DNA of 64,000 nucleotides from Tsukamurella sputi (GTDB lineage Bacteria; Actinomycetota; Actinomycetes; Mycobacteriales; Mycobacteriaceae): NCBI RefSeq assembly GCF_007858445.1, contig NZ_VIGV01000004.1, positions 124,001 to 188,000 of the forward strand, read 5' to 3'. Shown piece by piece: positions 18,348 to 26,154 of this stretch (position 1 is its first letter; each line of letters starts with the position of its first letter). The notes under the pieces were generated by a model. It saw only the letters and a program-made list of their open reading frames with translations, ran no database searches and was not told where the DNA came from. The position numbers and the translations under genes were made by a program.

Positions 18348-18581
18348 ATGAACCGTCCGCCCTCCCTGCCCCGCTGCGAGCTGTGCCGCGGCACCCAGGT
18401 CGGGAATCTCACCGTGATGGGCGCTGGAATGAATCCGAATGGGCGGATGGCGTGGGCGAATCCGACGTCGATGCTGACGGCAGTCGTTTGTCTCCAGTGC
18501 GGGAACACGAAACTGTTCGCGGCCGATCTCGACAAACTCCGGGCGGAGGCCCAGAGCCACCCCGAGCGGTTCAGCTGGTGA
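18348..18581 (+). CDS. Small zinc-ribbon protein
   Basis: 77 aa with two Cys pairs (CELC near residue 10 and CLQC near 51) spaced as in a rubredoxin-like zinc ribbon, and an acidic helical tail. Start ATG at 18348; a GTG lies three codons earlier. It ends 4 bases before the next gene, so the two probably share a transcript. Function unknown. Confidence 0.65.
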   Translation: MNRPPSLPRCELCRGTQVGNLTVMGAGMNPNGRMAWANPTSMLTAVVCLQCGNTKLFAADLDKLRAEAQSHPERFSW

Positions 18582-18585
18582 CTGC

Positions 18586-19170
18586 GTGCTGAGCAGTGCC
18601 GCCGACATTCTGGAGTTCGTCACCGTCGACGAGTGGGAGTCCTGGCTCGAGAGCAATCACGCGGACGCCACGGAGGCGTGGCTGCGGATCGGTAAGCGCA
18701 ACTCGTCGGTGCCGGGCCTCTCGATCGCGGACGCGCTCGACGGTGCGCTGTGCTTCGGGTGGATCGACGGGCAGCGGAAGGCGAACGACGCCGACTCCTT
18801 CCTACAGCGCTATTCGCCGCGTCGTCGGACCAGCTCGTGGTCGAGGATCAACGTCGAGAAGTTCGAGGCGCTCGCCGCCGCGGGCCGGGTCCGGCCGGCG
18901 GGTTTCGCGCAACGCGACGCCGCGCTGGCGGACGGCCGGTGGGACGCCGCATACGAGTCCCAGCGCACCGCCGAGACCCCACCGGATCTGGTCGCGGCGC
19001 TGGCTCGTGACCCGCGCGCCGCCACGGCGTTCGAGGCGATGAGCAGGTCCGATCGCTACGCGGTGATCCTGACGCTGCTCAAGGCGCGCTCGCCACGTCG
19101 TCGGGCGGAACTCGTCGAGCGGGCTGTGGCCGACCTCGGCGGTTCAGGAATCGGACCCAGGGACGCGTGA
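18586..19170 (+). CDS. YdeI/OmpD-associated family protein
   Basis: 194 aa. The family core CFGWIDGQRKANDADSFLQRYSPRRRTSSWS is clear, with the helical C terminus (AFEAMSRSDRYAVILTLLKARSPRRR). The family is cytosolic and widespread; its biochemical role is not established, though some members are linked to envelope or antimicrobial-peptide stress. Start GTG at 18586, directly after the zinc-ribbon gene. Confidence 0.85.
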   Translation: MLSSAADILEFVTVDEWESWLESNHADATEAWLRIGKRNSSVPGLSIADALDGALCFGWIDGQRKANDADSFLQRYSPRRRTSSWSRINVEKFEALAAAGRVRPAGFAQRDAALADGRWDAAYESQRTAETPPDLVAALARDPRAATAFEAMSRSDRYAVILTLLKARSPRRRAELVERAVADLGGSGIGPRDA

Positions 19171-19229
19171 ACGCGCACTGCGACACTTCCATGCCCGCAG
19201 AACTCGACATCCTGAAGCGCCCGGGCTCC

Positions 19230-19718
19230 CTACCGTGCGGACGCGTCCTGGGCGGCGGCGCGGAAGCGGTCGAGGTAGAGCGGCCAGCCGTTCGCTCCGC
19301 CGACTCCGGCGGCCGTCTGCTGCCAGCCCTCGCCGTGCCGGTCCAGGTGGCGATGCTCGAGCTCGACTCGGGTGCGCTCGGCGGATTCTGCGATGAACCG
19401 GATCTCGACCTCGCTGGTGCGGGAGAGGTCCGTCTCGATCCGCCACTGCGGGTCGATGTCCCAGCTGATCGTGAGCGAGTTCGGCGGGTCGTACGCGAGC
19501 ACGCGGGCCCAGGTGCAGACGGCGCCGTCGGTCCCCACGTCGTAGATCGTGCCGCCCACGCGGGGCTCGAGCACGGTGCGCTCGACGGGTACCGGCAACA
19601 GGTTGTGATCCCGCGGCTTGATCTCGTCGAAGCGTTCGGTGAAGACGCGGAACGCGTAGTCAAGTGGCACGTCGACGGTGATGTCGAAGCGCAATGCGGT
19701 GGGCGCGGTGGTGCTCAT
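19230..19718 (-). CDS. SRPBCC (AHSA1/START-like) family protein
   Basis: 162-aa ligand-binding helix-grip protein: ITVDVPLDYAFRVFTERFDEIKP at the N terminus, GGTIYDVGTDG and VLAYDPPNSLTISWDI in the middle, and a long C-terminal helix (GWPLYLDRFRAAA). Such proteins commonly pair with an ArsR regulator, as here: the ATG overlaps the ArsR stop (ATGA), so it is translationally coupled. Ligand unknown. Confidence 0.88.
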   Translation of the reverse strand: MSTTAPTALRFDITVDVPLDYAFRVFTERFDEIKPRDHNLLPVPVERTVLEPRVGGTIYDVGTDGAVCTWARVLAYDPPNSLTISWDIDPQWRIETDLSRTSEVEIRFIAESAERTRVELEHRHLDRHGEGWQQTAAGVGGANGWPLYLDRFRAAAQDASAR

Positions 19719-20044
19719 GGTCGTGGTGTCCCTTCGTCGGCGTAGGCCTGCTCGGCCAGCTGTTTGAACGTGCTGAGCGTCTGTGTCCAATAGCCCTCGA
19801 GCTCGCGGCGCATCGTGGCCAGCCCGTCGGGCCGGGGACGGTAGAGGCGTTCGCGGCCCTGCTTGCGCACGTCGACGAGCTGCGCGTCGAGGAGCACTCG
19901 CAGGTGTTGCGAGACGGCCGGCCGGCTGACGGGCAGTTCCCGGGCGATCTCGGTGACCGAACAGGGCCCGGCGGCCACCCGTGCGAAGACGGTTCGCCGG
20001 GTGGGATCGGCGAGGGCTGACCAGGGGTCGGTGGCGATGGACAC
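19715..20044 (-). CDS. ArsR-family transcriptional repressor
   Basis: 109-aa winged-helix repressor (DPTRRTVFARVAAGPCSVTEIARELPVSRPAVSQHLRVLLDAQLVDVRKQGRERLYR is the complete domain). No metal-binding CxC is present in helix 3, so it is the SRPBCC-linked, non-metal type. I start it at the GTG at 20044. An upstream TTG also gives an open frame, but that stretch is the promoter (-35 TTGACG, -10 TAACTT), which puts the transcript start on the GTG. It should repress itself and the SRPBCC gene. Confidence 0.87.
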   Translation of the reverse strand: MSIATDPWSALADPTRRTVFARVAAGPCSVTEIARELPVSRPAVSQHLRVLLDAQLVDVRKQGRERLYRPRPDGLATMRRELEGYWTQTLSTFKQLAEQAYADEGTPRP

Positions 20045-20080
20045 AATACGTAAGTTAGCGCTTACGTATTGTGCCGTCAA
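20042..20080 (-). promoter_or_regulatory. ArsR promoter with 13-bp palindromic operator
   Basis: On the minus strand TTGACG (20080-20075), 17 bases, TAACTT (20057-20052), then the GTG at 20044 about 7 bases on: a leaderless promoter. Over it lies a perfect inverted repeat, CACAATACGTAAG (20042-20054) / CTTACGTATTGTG (20061-20073), with a 6-base spacer. A repressor bound there would cover the -10 and start, the expected autoregulatory site. Confidence 0.78.
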
Positions 20081-20202
20081 CGGCCGGGCGCCTGCGGAGC
20101 GGGCGGGAACCGGCCTGCGCGCGGCGGTCGTGTCGGCGGTGTTGGGGAGCTGTTCACCGATGCGTTCCCGTGGCGCAGATTTCTAGCGCTTGACCTGGCG
20201 AT

Positions 20203-20232
20203 TTGGGAACTGGGTGGAATGTGCCATAAGCT
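20203..20232 (+). promoter_or_regulatory. Possible promoter of the tRNA-Glu/Asp/Phe cluster
   Basis: TTGGGA (20203-20208), 18 bases, TAAGCT (20227-20232). It is the only SigA-like pair upstream of the tRNA run, and the tRNA-Glu begins about 60 bases downstream. The -35 is weak, so this is tentative. The rest of 20081-20294 shows no credible gene. Confidence 0.4.
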
Positions 20233-20294
20233 ATCCCAGCTCCCAACGGAACACGGAAGCGGTGCGGAGAGCGGCTTCAAGTCGCCCGATGCGA

Positions 20295-20367
20295 GCCCCC
20301 TTCGTTTAGTGGCCTAGGACGCCGCCCTTTCAAGGCGGTAGCGCGGGTTCGAATCCCGTAGGGGGTA
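20295..20367 (+). tRNA. tRNA-Glu (anticodon UUC)
   Basis: 73-base cloverleaf with acceptor GCCCCCT, D arm GTTTAGTGGCCTAGGAC, anticodon arm CCGCC-CTTTCAA-GGCGG (anticodon TTC), T arm CGGG-TTCGAAT-CCCG. No encoded CCA. First of three tRNAs in 290 bases. Confidence 0.95.
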
Positions 20368-20392
20368 CGTCGCAAGACGAAAAATTGCATAT

Positions 20393-20466
20393 GGCCCTGT
20401 GGCGCAGTTGGTTAGCGCGCCGCCCTGTCACGGCGGAGGTCGCGGGTTCGAGTCCCGTCAGGGTCG
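20393..20466 (+). tRNA. tRNA-Asp (anticodon GUC)
   Basis: 74-base cloverleaf: acceptor GGCCCTG / CAGGGTC, anticodon arm CCGCC-CTGTCAC-GGCGG (anticodon GTC), T arm GCGGG-TTCGAGT-CCCGT. Discriminator G is followed by CCA in the DNA (20467-20469), unlike its two neighbours. Confidence 0.95.
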
Positions 20467-20510
20467 CCATCCGAGTTCTATGAACTCGGCGGTGACGGTT
20501 TTACCGGCAC

Positions 20511-20584
20511 GGCCAGGTAGCTCAGTTGGTACGAGCGACCGCCTGAAAAGCGGTAGGTCGCCGGTTCGATCCCGGCTCTGGCCA
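20511..20584 (+). tRNA. tRNA-Phe (anticodon GAA)
   Basis: 74-base cloverleaf: acceptor GGCCAGG pairing with TCTGGCC, anticodon arm ACCGC-CTGAAAA-GCGGT (anticodon GAA), T arm GCCGG-TTCGATC-CCGGC. Last tRNA of the cluster; a strong terminator follows. Confidence 0.95.
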
Positions 20585-20589
20585 CAAGT

Positions 20590-20620
20590 AAGACCCCCTG
20601 TTCGCAGGGGGTCTTCTTGT
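20590..20620 (+). terminator. Rho-independent terminator of the tRNA cluster
   Basis: AAGACCCCCTG / CAGGGGGTCTT forms a perfect 11-bp stem closed by a TTCG tetraloop, followed by CTTGT. It begins 6 bases after tRNA-Phe, so it ends the tRNA transcript. Confidence 0.9.
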
Positions 20621-20696
20621 ATCCAGGGTCGTGGCGATCGGAATCTGGGTGTTTCCCCCGATGCGCCGGGAGCGGTCGGGCCGGGAGAGTGAAGCC

Positions 20697-21122
20697 ATGG
20701 CGGACGACGAACTCGACTACGACGCGATCGGCGACCTGGTCATCGACGAGGTCCGGGCGGTGGTCGGTGATGCGGAGGTCGCGGCCGCCGTAGACCTGGA
20801 TGTCGTCCGTGAGGTCATTCTGACGACTCTGCTTCGTGAAGGGGTCGACGCCGGACTGATCCGAGAAGTTGATGCGGACGCCGCTACCAAAGCGGGCAGT
20901 TACGGTTTCTGCATCGAGGATCGGATATCTCTGGGTGGGAACCTCATTCGACTGCCGACGCCGGTCGACCCGGCTCCTCCCAAGGATCGGATGCCGTTGG
21001 ATCCCGTGCGGAAAGCGGAGGCGAGGCAACGAGCCGCGGCAGGGGAGTCGAAGGAACGGATCGCGGAGGAGTTCAACGTGCACCTGAGCGTGATCTACTG
21101 CGCGGTCCACTCGTTCGACTGA
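20697..21122 (+). CDS. Hypothetical protein with C-terminal helix-turn-helix-like segment
   Basis: 141 aa, acidic N-terminal half (DELDYDAIGDLVIDEV). The C terminus (RQRAAAGESKERIAEEFNVHLSVIYCAVHSF) looks like the recognition part of a sigma-70-like or resolvase-type helix-turn-helix. GGGAGAG precedes the ATG. It is monocistronic between the tRNA terminator and a membrane gene. I recognise no family. Confidence 0.6.
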   Translation: MADDELDYDAIGDLVIDEVRAVVGDAEVAAAVDLDVVREVILTTLLREGVDAGLIREVDADAATKAGSYGFCIEDRISLGGNLIRLPTPVDPAPPKDRMPLDPVRKAEARQRAAAGESKERIAEEFNVHLSVIYCAVHSFD

Positions 21123-21201
21123 CGCGAGCTAGGTAGTTTCGCTTAGCGTGACGCGCAGCGCTACGGATTCGTCGTGTGCCCAGTCGCGCCACGATCGATG
21201 G

Positions 21202-21669
21202 ATGAACGAAGATCCTCGCGGTGGTGCTGCCGCAACCGGCTTTGTGGCTGCCGTCCATCCCTCACGGTCGCAGTACTCGACGGCGCCGTACTCGTACGAG
21301 CGCTTGATCGCGTCGCAGCCCTGTGCACCGACCCGCTGGCCGGTCTGGCGCATCGTCGACCTGGTCGCCACGATCTGTTTGTTCGGCGTGTACGCGTTCG
21401 AGGTGCTCGCGCTGCTGTACTTCAGCATCTTCTGGACGATGGCTGCGGACTCCTGTGGGACCGCGGGGTGCGACTACGACAAGCTGAGCGCCGCCTACGT
21501 CCTCAACGACATCGGCGGCGTCGTCGTCTATCTCGTGACGCTCGTCGTCGCTGTGGCGCTGCTGGTGCTGCGCAAGCCGGCGTTCTGGCTCCCGGTCGTG
21601 GGCGGGCTGTTCCAGGTCGCTCTGCTCGCGGCGGCACTCGAGCAGCTCGCGGCGGTGAGCCCTACGTGA
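21202..21669 (+). CDS. Hypothetical membrane protein
   Basis: 155 aa from the ATG at 21202. A polar 40-residue N terminus is followed by three hydrophobic helices (VDLVATICLFGVYAFEVLALLYF, GGVVVYLVTLVVAVALLVL, VVGGLFQVALLAAALEQL). The loop CGTAGCDYDKL between helices 1 and 2 has a Cys pair that could form an extracytoplasmic disulphide. No family recognised; start uncertain because the ribosome site is weak (the frame also opens at 21148). Confidence 0.6.
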   Translation: MNEDPRGGAAATGFVAAVHPSRSQYSTAPYSYERLIASQPCAPTRWPVWRIVDLVATICLFGVYAFEVLALLYFSIFWTMAADSCGTAGCDYDKLSAAYVLNDIGGVVVYLVTLVVAVALLVLRKPAFWLPVVGGLFQVALLAAALEQLAAVSPT

Positions 21670-21935
21670 CCGCGGCGAGGCGCGCGCCATCGCAGTGTAA
21701 GTACAGGGGTTGTCACCCGAAGGACTGCGCTGTTTCGTGCATCGTCCCAGGTCAGAACTATGTCGACGCCCGACGAAACGATCCGGTGAAGTGAAACCGG
21801 AGTTCTGTTCAGGCTGTGAACAGTTGCAAGCCATTCGTGCACGCTGCAATCATGTGATTTCGACGCCGCCGGTGGACCCCGGCGCTCGCGTCTCGGCATG
21901 TGAATCGCGCAGGCCGTACAGACAAGGAACGACAC
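21670..21935 (+). other. Intergenic stretch without a supported gene
   Basis: 266 bases between the membrane protein and the small gene at 21936. The open frames here lack ribosome sites and protein-like composition. No repeat or hairpin of note was seen. Confidence 0.5.
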
Positions 21936-22127
21936 GTGGTGACTGTTCGACTCTATCCCGGTGACCGGGTTCGCTACCTCGACGAACCCTCGGCGTTCGG
22001 GACGCTGCTCTCCGTCCCCTACGACGGTGAGGCTTCTGTGCGGCTCGACGACGGCAGGGCGATCCGCGTCCCCGTCGAACGGATCTCGCGGATCACCGAG
22101 AACATTCCCTCGAACCCCGCAGACTGA
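21936..22127 (+). CDS. Small hypothetical protein (SH3-like beta pattern)
   Basis: 63 aa. Sequence (VRLYPGDRVRYLD..FGTLLSVPYDGEASVRLDDGRAIRVPVERI) alternates like a small KOW/SH3 beta barrel. AAGGAA lies 6 bases before the GTG at 21936; a second GTG follows immediately. Convergent with the ferredoxin-reductase gene. Function unknown. Confidence 0.55.
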   Translation: MVTVRLYPGDRVRYLDEPSAFGTLLSVPYDGEASVRLDDGRAIRVPVERISRITENIPSNPAD

Positions 22128-22179
22128 CGGATCGGAACCGCGGACGAACCGTGCGGATCCATGGGGCGGACGAGCCGGA

Positions 22180-23244
22180 TCAGTCGAACTCGACCGCGAG
22201 GTCGTCGGCGCGGGGGAGCGACTGGCAGGCGAGACGCACGCCGTTCCCCAGTTCGTAGTCGTCGAGAGTGTCGTTGACCAGCATCTCGACCTCGCCGCGG
22301 CGCAGCCGGTAGGCGCACCCACCGCAGTTGCCCTCGCGGCACACGTACGGGGCGTCGAGGCCCGCCGCGAGGAGCGTGTCGAGCAGCACCTGCTCGCGGG
22401 GCCAGGCCAGGGTCGTGGTGGCGCCGTCCAGGTCGACGGTGACCGTCGCGGCACCTTCCGACGGTGTCGGACCGTCAGCGGGATCGGGCGCGCCGGAGTC
22501 GATGGCGAACGGATCGCCGGTCAGCGAGGAGAAGGCCTCCCGGTGGATGCGGGCGTCGTCGACCCCTGCGAGTGCGGCGGCCTCGGTGGCGGCGTCCATG
22601 AAGCCTGCGGGGCCGCACAGGTACGCGGACGTCGCGGCCGTCGGCGCCGGCAGGTGCGGTGCGAGGCCGGCCGCGGTGGGCAGCCCTCGCTCCGCTTCCA
22701 GCCAATGGATCACTGTCAAGCGATCGCCGTGCGCCTCCTGCAGTTCCGCGAGCGCGGCGTCGAAGATGACCGACGCGCGGTCGCGGTTCGCGTAGACGAG
22801 TGTCACCGGGGCTGCGGCACCGCTCAGCGCGGCCCGGAGGATCGACATCACGGGCGTGATGCCGCTTCCCGCGGCGATGAGGACGAGGTGATCGGGAACG
22901 TCGCGCACGGTGAAACGCCCGCCGGGTGGTAGGGATTCGAGGATCATCCCCTGTTTGGCGTTGTCGCACAGCCAGTTCGAGGCGTACCCGCCGACGGTGC
23001 GCTTGACGGTGACCTGCAGGTGGTCGTCGAGTCCGGGGGTGCTCGAGAGGGAGTAGCAGCGCGGCGCCCAGCGCGTGCCGTCCTCCGGCGTGCCGGGGAC
23101 CCGGAGGGTGAGGAACTGTCCGGGGGAGTAGTCGAGGCGGCCCCCGACGGGATGCGCGAAGACGAGCGAGACCGCGTCGGCGGTCTCCTCGATCACGTCG
23201 ATGATCTCGAGCGGATGCGACCGTGCGGCCGCCGGTGATTCCAC
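22180..23244 (-). CDS. Flavin reductase with C-terminal [2Fe-2S] ferredoxin domain
   Basis: 354-aa NAD(P)H:acceptor reductase of the PaaE/KshB type. An N-terminal FAD-binding barrel has RCYSLSS. The NAD-binding domain has IAAGSGITPVMSI and the CGP block YLCGPAGF. A plant-type ferredoxin domain has Cys ligands in CREGNCGGC and a distal Cys in LACQS. It would pass electrons one at a time to an oxygenase or desaturase. The GTG start follows AAGGAGCAGG. Divergent from the hydrolase/SDR/diiron/monooxygenase operon, so its likely client is the diiron protein at 25215; KshB and M. tuberculosis Rv3230c are similar enzymes. Confidence 0.9.
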   Translation of the reverse strand: MESPAAARSHPLEIIDVIEETADAVSLVFAHPVGGRLDYSPGQFLTLRVPGTPEDGTRWAPRCYSLSSTPGLDDHLQVTVKRTVGGYASNWLCDNAKQGMILESLPPGGRFTVRDVPDHLVLIAAGSGITPVMSILRAALSGAAAPVTLVYANRDRASVIFDAALAELQEAHGDRLTVIHWLEAERGLPTAAGLAPHLPAPTAATSAYLCGPAGFMDAATEAAALAGVDDARIHREAFSSLTGDPFAIDSGAPDPADGPTPSEGAATVTVDLDGATTTLAWPREQVLLDTLLAAGLDAPYVCREGNCGGCAYRLRRGEVEMLVNDTLDDYELGNGVRLACQSLPRADDLAVEFD

Positions 23245-23274
23245 GGTGTCCTGCTCCTTCGTCGGGTCCTCGGG

Positions 23275-23311
23275 ACGCTACCGTGATGACTGTGCCATTG
23301 ACAACTGGCAC
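23275..23311. promoter_or_regulatory. Divergent promoter region with inverted repeat
   Basis: For the minus-strand reductase: TTGTCA (23304-23299), 18 bases, TAGCGT (23280-23275). Across its -35, and across a plus-strand TTGACA (23298-23303), lies GTGCCA-8 bases-TGGCAC (23292-23311), a perfect 6-bp inverted repeat. It is a plausible shared operator for the two divergent units; the MerR gene at 27652 is the nearest regulator. No good plus-strand -10 is visible. Confidence 0.5.
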
Positions 23312-23333
23312 GATTGCTGATGGTGTGTAGGGC

Positions 23334-24323
23334 ATGCGAACAACGACACCGGCCCCGCCGGTCCCGTCGGCGTCGACCCCCCGGTCGGACGCCGCCGCGC
23401 TCGTCACGCGCTACGGCCTGGGCGTGACCAGCGGGCTCATCCCGATGAACGCCATCGGGATCCGGGTGGCGCGCGGGCTCATCGCCACGATCATGGGCGC
23501 CCTCGGCTCGACCCCGCGGGGGACCACCGTTACCGCCGTTCGCGCGCCGGTGCGCGGCGAATGGGTACTCGGCCCGGGCGTCACCTACGGCCGCCGCGCG
23601 ATCTACTACGTGCACGGCAGCGCGTACGTCATCTGCTCGGCGCGCACCCACCGCAGCCTCGCAGCGCGCCTCTCGGCCGCCACGGGACTGCCGGTCTTCG
23701 TCGTGGACTACCGCCTCGCGCCGGAACACCCGTTCCCGTGCGCCGCGGCCGATGTGGCCGCGGGCCTGGATTGGCTGCTCACCCAGGGCTATGCGGCGGA
23801 CGACCTCGTGCTCGCCGGCGACTCCGCGGGAGGGCACCTGATCGGCGACCTGCTGCTGCACCGCGCGACCACGGAGCAGGCGCAGCCGGCCGCCGCCGTC
23901 CTCTTCTCGCCGCTCATCGACCTCACCTTCGCACTCGCGGAGCACCAGGAGCGGATCCGGCGCGATCCCGCCATCTCGGCTGCGGCCGCCAAGCGCCTCG
24001 TCGACCAGTACACGCGCGGCGTGGATCCCCGCCACCCGCGCCTGCACCTCGACTTCCGGCGCGCGGACCGGCTCCCGCCCTTCCTGATCCAGGCCGGCGG
24101 TGCGGAGATGCTCTCGGCCGACGCCCGCCACCTCGACGGCGAGCTCCGCGCGCACGGCGGCACGAGCACGCTCGAAATCTGGCCCGGCCTCATGCACGTC
24201 TTCCAGGCGCTGCCCCGGCTCGCGCCGGAGGCCGACGCCGCGCTCCTGCGGGTGCGCGACTTCCTCGCGGGGCTCGACAGCGCCCCTGCCGCCACCACCC
24301 GTACCGATTCGGAGGCCTCCTGA
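23334..24323 (+). CDS. Alpha/beta hydrolase (HSL/LipR-like esterase)
   Basis: 329-aa esterase of the hormone-sensitive-lipase family. The oxyanion-hole segment reads YVHGSAY rather than the usual HGGG, the nucleophile elbow is GDSAGG, and the catalytic His sits in GLMHVFQ. The acid residue is probably in the stretch before it (GAEMLSADARH). First gene of a five-gene cluster resembling the mycobacterial mymA operon (monooxygenase, LipR, SDR). Its stop overlaps the SDR start (TGATG). Substrates are probably lipid esters formed by the monooxygenase. Confidence 0.88.
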   Translation: MRTTTPAPPVPSASTPRSDAAALVTRYGLGVTSGLIPMNAIGIRVARGLIATIMGALGSTPRGTTVTAVRAPVRGEWVLGPGVTYGRRAIYYVHGSAYVICSARTHRSLAARLSAATGLPVFVVDYRLAPEHPFPCAAADVAAGLDWLLTQGYAADDLVLAGDSAGGHLIGDLLLHRATTEQAQPAAAVLFSPLIDLTFALAEHQERIRRDPAISAAAAKRLVDQYTRGVDPRHPRLHLDFRRADRLPPFLIQAGGAEMLSADARHLDGELRAHGGTSTLEIWPGLMHVFQALPRLAPEADAALLRVRDFLAGLDSAPAATTRTDSEAS

Positions 24324-25177
24324 TGTTCGGCATCGACCGCCTGCTGCACCACCTCGTCCGCGACCCGATCACCGCCGACGCCAAGGCCGTCGTCACCGGC
24401 GCCGGCAGCGGCATCGGCCGCGCCTTCGCGCTGGAACTCGCCCGCCGCGGCGGAGAGATCGTCTGCGCCGACATCGACGAGGGGCGCGCGAAGGAGACCG
24501 TCGCGCTCATCGAGGCCCGGGGCGCAAAGGCGCATGCCGCCGTCGTCGACGTGGCCGACAGAGCCGCCGTCGAGACCCTGGCCGCGTTCGCGCGCACCGT
24601 CTTCGACGGTCCGCCCACCCTCGTGATCAACAACGCCGGTGTCGGCATCGGCGGCCGCGTCGTCGGCGACATCGGTCTCGACGACTGGAACTGGGCCCTG
24701 GGCATCAACCTGTGGGGCGTGGTGCACGGCTGCGAGCTGTTCGCGCCGATGCTGCGCGAGGCCGGCCGCGGCGGCATCATCAACGTCGCCTCCGCCGCGG
24801 GCTTCGCCGCCGCGCCGTCAATGGGCCCGTACAACGTCTCCAAGGCGGGCGTGATGTCGCTGTCCGAGACGCTCGCCGCCGAGCTCGCCGGTTCCGGCGT
24901 GACCGTGACGGTGCTGTGCCCCACCTTCGTCAAGACCAACGTCGCGCGCGACGGCCGGATCACCGACGGCAGCAAGAACCTCGCCGGCGCGCTCATGAAG
25001 CTCACCGGCATCTCGCCCGACGGGGTCGCCGCGCAGACCCTTGACGCGCTCGACCTCGGCCGCCTCTACGTGGTGCCGCAGTTCGACGCGAACGTCGTCT
25101 GGCACCTCAAGCGGCACTTCCCGACGCCGTACGTCCGCGGACTCGGGCTGCTCAGCCGACTCCTGCCCTCGTCCTGA
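24323..25177 (+). CDS. Short-chain dehydrogenase/reductase (SadH-like)
   Basis: 284-aa NAD(P)-dependent oxidoreductase: TGAGSGIG cofactor motif, NNAG, catalytic Ser in INVASAAG and YNVSK. The C terminus (VVPQFDANVVWHLKRHFPTPYVRGLGLLSR) is an extension typical of the SDRs beside BVMOs in mycobacteria. Its start overlaps the hydrolase stop. It may interconvert the alcohol and ketone used by the monooxygenase. Confidence 0.9.
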   Translation: MFGIDRLLHHLVRDPITADAKAVVTGAGSGIGRAFALELARRGGEIVCADIDEGRAKETVALIEARGAKAHAAVVDVADRAAVETLAAFARTVFDGPPTLVINNAGVGIGGRVVGDIGLDDWNWALGINLWGVVHGCELFAPMLREAGRGGIINVASAAGFAAAPSMGPYNVSKAGVMSLSETLAAELAGSGVTVTVLCPTFVKTNVARDGRITDGSKNLAGALMKLTGISPDGVAAQTLDALDLGRLYVVPQFDANVVWHLKRHFPTPYVRGLGLLSRLLPSS

Positions 25178-25214
25178 CGCCGATCGTCACCCGCCACCGA
25201 AAGGAACAGCCGCC

Positions 25215-26138
25215 ATGGCCATGGATCTCGACAACATGCTGCAGATGATCAAGGACCGGCAGTGGGCCCTCGCCGACATCGATTGGGACGCCCCCGGTGC
25301 CGAGCTCATCGAGCCGGAGCTGCACGCCAAGCTCAAACCCTTCCTGTCCGACCTGATGTGGATCGAGAACGTCGGCGCGCGCGGCTTCGCCGCGATGGCG
25401 CGCAAGGCGCCCACGCCCACGCTCAAGAGCATCTACGAGCACTTCCACGCCGAGGAGCAGAAGCACGCCAACGCCGAGCTCGCGCTCATGCGGCGGTGGG
25501 GGATGCTCGAGGACGACGAGATCCCCTCGCCGAACGTCAACGTGCAACTCGTGATCAACTGGCTCGACCAGTACTCCGACGGCATGTCGCTGTCCTTCCT
25601 CGGCACCGTCATCCCGATGCTCGAGGTCGCGCTCGACGGCGCCCTGATCAAGTTCATCACCGACGAGGTGAAGGATCCGATCGCGCAGGAGGTCTTCAAG
25701 CGCATCAACGCCGACGAGTCCCGGCACCTGGCCGTCGATTTCGAGGTGATGGACATGCTGGGCCACGCCGACCTGCGCAAGCGGACCATCGACTTCGTCG
25801 GCGGCTGGATCAAGCCCTCGCTGCTCATCGGCTTCCTGAGCTACGTCCCGCTGCTGAACAAGATGCGCGACAACATCGTCGACATGGGCGTCGACGAGGA
25901 GCGGCTGTACGGCGCGATGAAGCGCTACCGCGCCGCGGGCGAACGCAGCGAGTACATCCAGCGACTGCCCATGTTCCGCATGGTGGCCTGGCACGGCAGC
26001 CGCGTCATCGATCGCGGCAACAAGCTCTACCACGTCCCCGCGGACGCGCTGGTCAAGGCCACGTCGCTGATCCCCTTCCCCCTGGTGCACCGCACGCCCA
26101 CGTGGTCGCAGGAACTGACCTACGAGCCCACCGCCTGA
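25215..26138 (+). CDS. Ferritin-like diiron protein (PF10118-type 'metal-dependent hydrolase')
   Basis: 307-aa mostly helical soluble protein. Two ExxH motifs 90 residues apart, in HFHAEEQKHANAE and NADESRHLAVD, with Glu residues upstream in each helix pair, form the ligand set of a ferritin-like carboxylate-bridged diiron site. The family is annotated as predicted metal-dependent hydrolase, but the ligands suit an O2-activating oxygenase or desaturase. AAGGAA precedes the ATG; gene spacing is 38 bases from the SDR and 17 to the monooxygenase. The divergent [2Fe-2S] reductase could supply electrons. Reaction unknown. Confidence 0.82.
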   Translation: MAMDLDNMLQMIKDRQWALADIDWDAPGAELIEPELHAKLKPFLSDLMWIENVGARGFAAMARKAPTPTLKSIYEHFHAEEQKHANAELALMRRWGMLEDDEIPSPNVNVQLVINWLDQYSDGMSLSFLGTVIPMLEVALDGALIKFITDEVKDPIAQEVFKRINADESRHLAVDFEVMDMLGHADLRKRTIDFVGGWIKPSLLIGFLSYVPLLNKMRDNIVDMGVDEERLYGAMKRYRAAGERSEYIQRLPMFRMVAWHGSRVIDRGNKLYHVPADALVKATSLIPFPLVHRTPTWSQELTYEPTA

Positions 26139-26154
26139 CGAGGACGCCTCAGCC

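Noticed and set aside
20478-21110. Minus-strand frame across tRNA-Phe, the terminator and the hypothetical gene
   Set aside because: It runs through a tRNA and a terminator; not credible.
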